This document shows, in pieces, positions 33,701 to 64,000 of a stretch of 64,000 nt of DNA. Position numbers and translations under genes: made by a program. The notes under the pieces were generated by a model. That model saw nothing but the letters and a program-made list of their open reading frames with translations. It was not told where the DNA came from and did not search any database. This stretch comes from Mesostigma viride (lineage: Eukaryota; Streptophyta; Mesostigmatophyceae; Mesostigmatales; Mesostigmataceae). The DNA lies in NCBI GenBank assembly GCA_009746045.1, contig RPFO01000114.1, positions 1,013,676 to 1,077,675 on the forward strand, written 5' to 3'. Each line of letters starts with the position of its first letter. Within the stretch, counting starts at the first letter, position 1.

Positions 33701-35375
33701 TCAACCATTTGTAGTTCCCTGAGTGTGTAGCTTGCTGAGCTATTTACATCATGGAAATGGCAAAAACTTGAACAGTTATTAATTTTCCCGCAAAACAGGT
33801 CTTTTTTTACCGGACATTGGGAATAAACATATCATAAACACTTCAGATAAGGCCACAAAATCAAGCGAAAATCCGGCTAACAGGGGGACAGCAGTGGTCC
33901 AAGTCCCAGGTCATTCCGACAAGTCCAGCTCAAGTTATAAGGTTTTGCGTGCTAAAACCTGAACATACGCTAAATGAGGTTTTTCTGTGTATAAGGCCAC
34001 CTAGACAGCATGTTTTCCATCCAAGAAGCCAAAAAACATGCCCAACTCGATCACACAACATAAGAAAAGGCTAGGCACCTCATCTGCCCTCCCCTGCCCT
34101 CAGCATGGCCAGCCTTGCCAGCGTGCGCATAGCAACACCATCGCTAGGCATACACGCACCAAGAGAGCATACACTATGCTCAGCCCAAGGTTACCATGTA
34201 AATTTATGCCAAGAACTCAGCAAGTATACGTGTAAAAACCTTAGAAAGACTGCCCAAGCAATAGAGGCAACTGCAGCCTGCAAACTTGGCAGCAAATCAT
34301 ACATGTTGTCTGCCATGCATTCACATCCTATCCAGCTTGCCTTGCTGCACACATAGCAGGGAAGTCTTAATGGTTATAGCTCAAGGAAAGCAATAAAAAC
34401 ACCTATCTAATGCAATGCCACTCATGCAGTATGGCCAGCAAAAGAACCACTCTCACCTTCCTTTCCAATACGGCAATTTGCTAAGAAGCTGATGCCAGCT
34501 TGTTAGCCTCTAGGCACATGCCGGATGTCTTTACTAAAACAGGCGTGTCAGATCCGGCACATAACAAAGCGTCTGAGCAAGCTCATGTCCAAAGGATTAT
34601 GGAAAACAAATGTCAACACATTACCAACAACTTGACCTCGGCGCCTTAAGCATGCCAGCCACAAACTACACGAAATTGTACGAAATTGCTAGGAATCTGA
34701 CGATGCAACCGAAAGGAATGGAGCGCTTCCTGCAGGGAAACTGCCCGAAAAAAAGGCGAAAGGCCGACGTTATTGCACCTGCCTGCGTGGAAATGTTTCA
34801 TGCATAAACTGGCACGCAAGCTCGAACAATAAAAGACATCATCCATTGATCAGGCGAACAAGGAAGGTGCGCCTTCCGTGAATACGTCGAAGGCGACATG
34901 CGCAGGCCTGCGTAGGTTCTTACCTTGAATGCCGGAAATGTAAAAGAAACCGGGAAGCTTCGGCACAAACTCGACAACACCATTAAGTTAGCTTCATAAT
35001 CGCTCTTTAGACCCTACGTTGCCTCACAATAGCTGCCGTAAACCTGCATTAAATTTCATGATCCGCAAGAGAAATTATATCCTGGACCCCCGCGCCCGTA
35101 GCCGTTCGAGAAATTAGCGATATTGCAAACCGTAAACTTTCCGCCATGACATGAGGTCATCAACTAATCTTCTGCAAAATTCAAGCATTTTTTCTAGCTG
35201 TTCACGTGCCATATCGATTAATATTGCATGAAGGCATGCCGCCATGGCCACCTCCGCGAGGGTTGAGCGGTCCGGGCACACATTATACACCGTACGGACG
35301 GTACCGCGAATTTTTTGGCGCGGAAAATATTCGGCGCGCCACGTCCCCTTAAGGGGCCTGGTTATTAATAAAGGC
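33700..35375 (+). repeat. Dispersed repeat family, copy B
   Basis: It aligns with copy A in the same order: 'ttattaattttcccgcaaaa' (33776), 'aaaaaacatgcccaac' (34030), 'gccagccttg' (34107), 'aggaatct' before a short ORF (34690), and the right-end block with GGTACCGCG, T run and GGCGCGGAAAA (35297-35325). It lies between minus-strand LINE relics (32.0-33.1 and 35.4-36.8 kb), so it may have inserted into that element. Confidence 0.6.
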
Positions 35376-35380
35376 TGTGC

Positions 35381-36776
35381 CCGAAGCCTATTGTACCGCG
35401 AGGCCGCGAGGGTGTGCCCGCTTTACCGGGCGCCATCCTCACCGGGGACGTGCGTTGACGACAATCCTGCAGAGGCCGGCGGGTGCTGCATGCACCTTCT
35501 GCTTCTTCTTGGGGGCAGCCACATTCGTGCGGACCCCGTTGATGAAAAGGGTAGGGCGGTCGCCGACGAGGCGTACGAAGACGCGAACCCTGCGCCTACT
35601 GGCATCTGCATGCTGCTTCCTCGGCCGGTAGCTAGCAGGGTGTTCTTGTCTCGGAGCTGCTCTGGGGAGAGCAGGTCGTCGATGCTGGGGTTGCCCCGGC
35701 CGAGCAGGTGATGACGAGCTTGAAGGACTTTCACCTTCAAGGCTGGCAACACTCGTGAAGGTCACACGGATGGGGCCAGGCTGGCCAGCCATCCATGCGG
35801 CCGACTGAATGTGAATGCGATCATTGCCCAGATGAAGCTTCTGGGTGATGAGCTCCCTGTGCAGCCGAGTGGCGCATGATGTCCGTCTCATGCGGACCCT
35901 CTACTGCGAAGAAACGCACCACTATACTGCGTGAGCGGTGCTCCTCTTCCATCGAGATCTTGTGGGCCGCCGCCCCCCTCCTGGCGGCATCTGCCATGCA
36001 TCATGGTGGCCATGTCTGCCTGCTTCGCCATAGCTGCATAGCTAGGGAGCGGTTGAGCTGCTGGTGGGGGCGAGGCAGTCATGGCTGCCTTCACCTCGGC
36101 CAGGCTGGTGTGCAGGGCCGAGGTGTCCTTGAGCAAGGTAGACGACAGTGTGCTGATCGAGCTGTACGGTCATGGCTGCGACGCTCTGGTGGAGCTGGCG
36201 CAAGTCAGCTTCCGGGGAAGCCATACGTGTGCTGGCCGGGTGCCTTGTGGGGCGTCGGTGCTGGCGGGTATGAGAGCCCGGAGGCTGGGGGGCTGCGCGT
36301 GGCTCAAAAGAACAGAGAGTCGGAGCTGGGGCTCATTCATTTCGGCGTTGTCGTCGATGCTGGCGATGCCGTCAGGCAGGTGGGGGGCAAGTAGAGCTCA
36401 ATGGCCTGGCCTTTCAGGTGTCGCAGCACAGCCTTAGCCTGCTCTACGGAGAGCGCAAAGAAGGCATGGTCGGGCACGACCTGGACCCGCATACAAGACG
36501 CTGGGCGAAAGGCAGCTAGCGTCGTCTATAGCATCAATTCAGTGGGGGCTTCCTCGCTGATTACCCCGCTGTGAAGTGGAGCCGAGGGACCTGCCTATCC
36601 ATCTCGTCCTTGGGTCCTACGCAATGCCGCTTGGAGGGGGCGTTAATAGCCGCCTCGTCGGCCTGTGGCTGCGTCGCTAAGGTTTCCGCAACTGCGAGTA
36701 GTTGCGAAATGGTGTTGGGCGCTGTCTCCTCCCCATCTGCGGGAGGAGGGGAGGCGGCTGGCTGGGTTTCCACCAT
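35381..36776 (-). pseudogene. LINE ORF1-like relic
   Basis: Minus-strand frames begin at 36776 with a Pro/Ala/Glu-rich N-terminus and a basic patch ('PSKRHCVGPKDEMDRQV'), continue with a helical part ('LRQLHQSVAAMTVQLDQH', 'SLAEVKAAMTAS', 'PLPSYAAMAKQADMATMM') and end with an RNA-binding-like region ('LHLGNDRIHIQSAAWM', 'FVRLVGDRPTLFINGVR'). The coiled coil plus basic C-terminal region fits an ORF1 protein. Frames are broken in several places. It is on the same strand as, and upstream of, the endonuclease relic at 33.1-32.0 kb, so both could be parts of one element split by copy B. Confidence 0.5.
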
Positions 36777-37456
36777 AGCTCGTATCCGGAAAAGACGAAC
36801 TCTGCCGATTAGGAGTTTTATGATAGCTCCCTAAATCTGGGGCGATGGCTACAGAAAATTATATCAGCGTGTTCGTCTTTAGAAGACAATTCTATTGCAA
36901 CCAACCCGGTGACTATACGGTTGGGGCATGATGCATGCAGACAATATTTGTAACTTTCGTGTACTTATTTTCTCTAATGAGATTAGCATAGTACTCCGTG
37001 GCATGCCCATGCGCATGACACGCAAGTACTTACTTACTTACTAACGAGGCCTTGTGCGTTAAAATTATGACTGGCTAACATTCAGAGCGAGTTATGCGTG
37101 GGAATTCCATCCCTAACTCGCAAGTGCATAAAAGCAGACGGAAGTTCGGACAAGCTGGGACGGTCACCGGCATAAGGCGAGCCGGCTGAGCATGGCGATG
37201 CAAGGCCACAACCGTGTGATGCTACTTTAAAACGCCAGCCGTCATGCGTCCAGTGTGAGTTAGTACGGCGTATTATACGGTAAATACGCCGTATTATACT
37301 ATACGTGGGGGAAGGTTGGCGTATGATCCCAAAGTGCAGGCCTAGGTAGCTTCTAGCATGCGTCACTGGACCTTGTTAACCTGTGCCACACGTGGCGCAG
37401 TTGTCATGGGCAGTCAGTACTTGGTGTAGGGGACACAGGGAGGCCTTTTTTCAGCT
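36777..37456. other. No gene recognised
   Basis: AT-rich sequence with 'cttacttacttacttac' (about 37028) and a short imperfect palindrome around 'cggcgtattatacgg' (37264-37300). Confidence 0.4.
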
Positions 37457-37627
37457 CCCACCCACCCACCCACCCACCCACCCACCCACCCACCCACCCA
37501 CCCACCCACCACCCACCCACCCACCCACCCACCCACCCACCCACCCACCCACCCACCCACCCACCCACCCACCTACCCACCCACCCACCCACCCACCCAC
37601 CCACCTACCCACCCACCCACCCACCCA
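37457..37627. repeat. (ACCC)n microsatellite
   Basis: About 170 bp of CCCA/ACCC tetranucleotide with three interruptions. Confidence 0.95.
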
Positions 37628-38029
37628 TCAACGCTGCTGAGAGGGCAAAACCTTGAAAGTGTTCTAGTATGCTGGGGCCCCAGCACGGTGCTACAATAGC
37701 CAACTTCAAAATGATGTGCACTGATTTTGAAGGTGTGGTATAGGCTGTACGTATAAAGCCTAGCACTGTAAAATAAATGTTTCTCTTGGTGGGAAGGAAC
37801 TTTAATGGACAAATCGCTGGAAAATGTATCCCCACGTGGATCAGGCCACGACCGATGAGGGCCCTAACAAGGCAGGCAGTCGAACAAACATTCCAGGCCG
37901 CAGTACCCCTACTACTTTGAAACCTCATTACTTTCTCAATACTTGTCGAAAAGGCCTCGAATAAAAGCCAAACTTTAACACAACTCTGGATGTATTAACT
38001 GAAACGAATCACTTTTGGTTGTTATAGAC

Positions 38030-38330
38030 AATCACAGCTGCAGGAATCCCTTACACTTTAGATATCCTGCCAGAGATTTCAGGTTGGACCGCCTCTGCTG
38101 ATGGTAAAGAAAAACAACCAGCGACCTTAGAGATCAGAACCATCCCGCCATATAATAGAATCAGTAACTTATATTCTCCAACATTCAAAAGCACATCCAC
38201 CTTCCGCATGCCAGATCTGTCATGTTTTGCCATGCCCACTTCCGCAAAGGGTGTGAGCACTTTGCACCCACTTTTTCACGGTACAGAGGGTACCGTGGAA
38301 CTTTTTTAGTGGCGAGTAATTCGCCGTGCC
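38030..38330 (+). repeat. Dispersed repeat family, copy C (right end)
   Basis: It matches 1400-1700 closely: 'gatggtaaagaaaaa', 'agaatcagtaact', 'ttctccaac', 'cacttccgcaa', 'cacccactttt' and 'acggta.ag.gggtacc'. It ends just downstream of the large minus-strand gene and may form its 3' flank. Confidence 0.65.
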
Positions 38331-38406
38331 GATCTTGTGTCACAAATGTGGTGACTACAAATGTCAATGGCAACATGTTTGCCCCCAGCCTGGATTCGCC
38401 AAACAA

Positions 38407-63022
<24,616 letters not shown>

Positions 63023-63023
63023 C

Positions 63024-63603
63024 TGTGTGTGTGTGTGCACGTGTATGTGAGTGTGTGTGTGTGTGTGCATGTGTATGTGAGTGTGTGTGTGTGTGTGCAT
63101 GTGTATGTGAGTGTGTGTGTGCATGTGTATGTGAGTGTGTCTGTGCATCTGTATGTGAGTGTGTGTGTGCATGTGTATGTGAGTGTGTGTGTGCGTGTGT
63201 ATGTGTGTGTGCATGTGTATGTGAGTGTGTGTGTGTGCGTGTGTATGTGAGTGTGTGTGTGTGTGCATGTGAATGTGAGTGTGTGTGTGTGCATGTGTAT
63301 GTGAGTGTGTGTGTGTGTGTGTGCATGTGTATGTGAGTGTGTGTGTGTGCATGTGTATGTGAGTGTGTGTGTGCATGTGTATGTGAGTGTGTGTGTGTGC
63401 GTGTGTATGTGAGTGTGTGTGTGCATGTGTATGTGTGTGTGCGTGTGTATGTGAGTGTGTGTGTGCATGTGTATGTGAGTGTGTGTGTGTGTGTGCATGT
63501 GTATGTGAGTGTGTGTGTGCATGTGTATGTGAGTGTGTGTGCGCATGTGTGTGTGTGCGTGAGTGAGTGTGTGTGTGTGCACGTGTATGTGAGTGTGTGT
63601 GTC
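63024..63603. repeat. GT-rich minisatellite
   Basis: About 580 bp of units like 'gtgtgtgtgcatgtgtatgt' plus 'gagt', 20-32 bp long, directly upstream (in gene direction) of the first visible exon. On the transcript it is a CA/CACACAT tract. Confidence 0.95.
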
Positions 63604-64000
63604 ACGAAGCACGGCCCGTGGTAGACAAGAATGGTCGCTTGCACAAGAATGGTCATCTATCCATGGACATCATGTGGACAGGTTGGCATTTTCAGGCCTC
63701 CAATTACCACGCAGGGTGCGCAGGGCCATCATGCGTGGGACAGGGCAAGGCAGGGGGTGCCTGGGGCATGTGCGCAGTCCGCATGCGGTCCGCGCCGCCA
63801 CCTGGCGCACGGGGGATGCGTGCCCAACCACGCGCGGCGACATACAAGCCAAAGCAGTGGCGTGCGGGCTGGCAGCCCAGACGTCCTGCGTAGCATCTTC
63901 GGCCCCAGAACACTTGCCAGCTGCATGCATGGCCATGTTCTCTAGGTGGGCCGCGTCGCAGCGACAACCACACGGTTACTGCCATTATAGTGGCCAGAGT
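63604..64000. other. Window edge, no gene recognised
   Basis: Open minus-strand frames exist, but none shows the helical composition of the neighbouring exons. A further upstream exon of the large gene could be present but cannot be supported. Confidence 0.4.

Noticed and set aside
37383-37640. Thr/His/Pro and Gly/Trp/Val repeat frames
   Set aside because: Translation of the (ACCC)n microsatellite.

Overview
This is a eukaryotic nuclear window, most likely from a green alga (Chlorophyta). The reasons are a plant/algal-type sterol C-24 methyltransferase, GC-rich exons split by many GT-AG introns, G-rich and tetranucleotide microsatellites, and dense LINE and piggyBac debris. No prokaryotic-style operons were seen. 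The species cannot be fixed from sequence alone.

Layout. 1-13.4 kb is AT-rich and gene-poor. It holds one copy of a dispersed repeat family (1-1740), a foldback MITE split by a SINE-like retroposon (3843-4503), a retroelement ORF1-like relic on the minus strand (4508-5411), a retroelement 3' relic (10232-10603) and a 1.74 kb piggyBac-like non-autonomous element with TTAA flanks (10829-12565). 13.4-16.8 kb carries a complete three-exon sterol methyltransferase gene on the minus strand (376 aa). 18.4-36.8 kb is a nested transposon cluster: several degenerate LINEs (AP-endonuclease plus reverse transcriptase), tail-only LINE copies with target-site duplications, and a 2.88 kb piggyBac element with TTAA flanks, 11-bp terminal inverted repeats and a nearly complete transposase broken twice near homopolymers.

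38.4-63.0 kb is one large minus-strand gene that I assembled by hand. At least 16 exons join with matching splice phase at every junction, and one internal frame switch falls at a 15-base homopolymer. The predicted protein (about 1,900 aa, N-terminus probably outside the window) runs: coiled coil with a repeated W-E-x-x-K-N motif, tryptophan-rich helical repeats resembling Sfi1/centrin-binding repeats, coiled coil, six kelch-type units, then a long C-terminal coiled coil with a disordered insert. Its introns hold several minisatellites and a hAT-like MITE with an 8-bp target duplication. This combination of domains is the most interesting content of the window; a centriole/basal-body or flagellar scaffold role is an inference only.

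The two host genes have no evident functional link. The rest of the window is a record of repeated transposition, including LINE copies that share one 3' inverted-repeat motif followed by a TTAATTAA tail.
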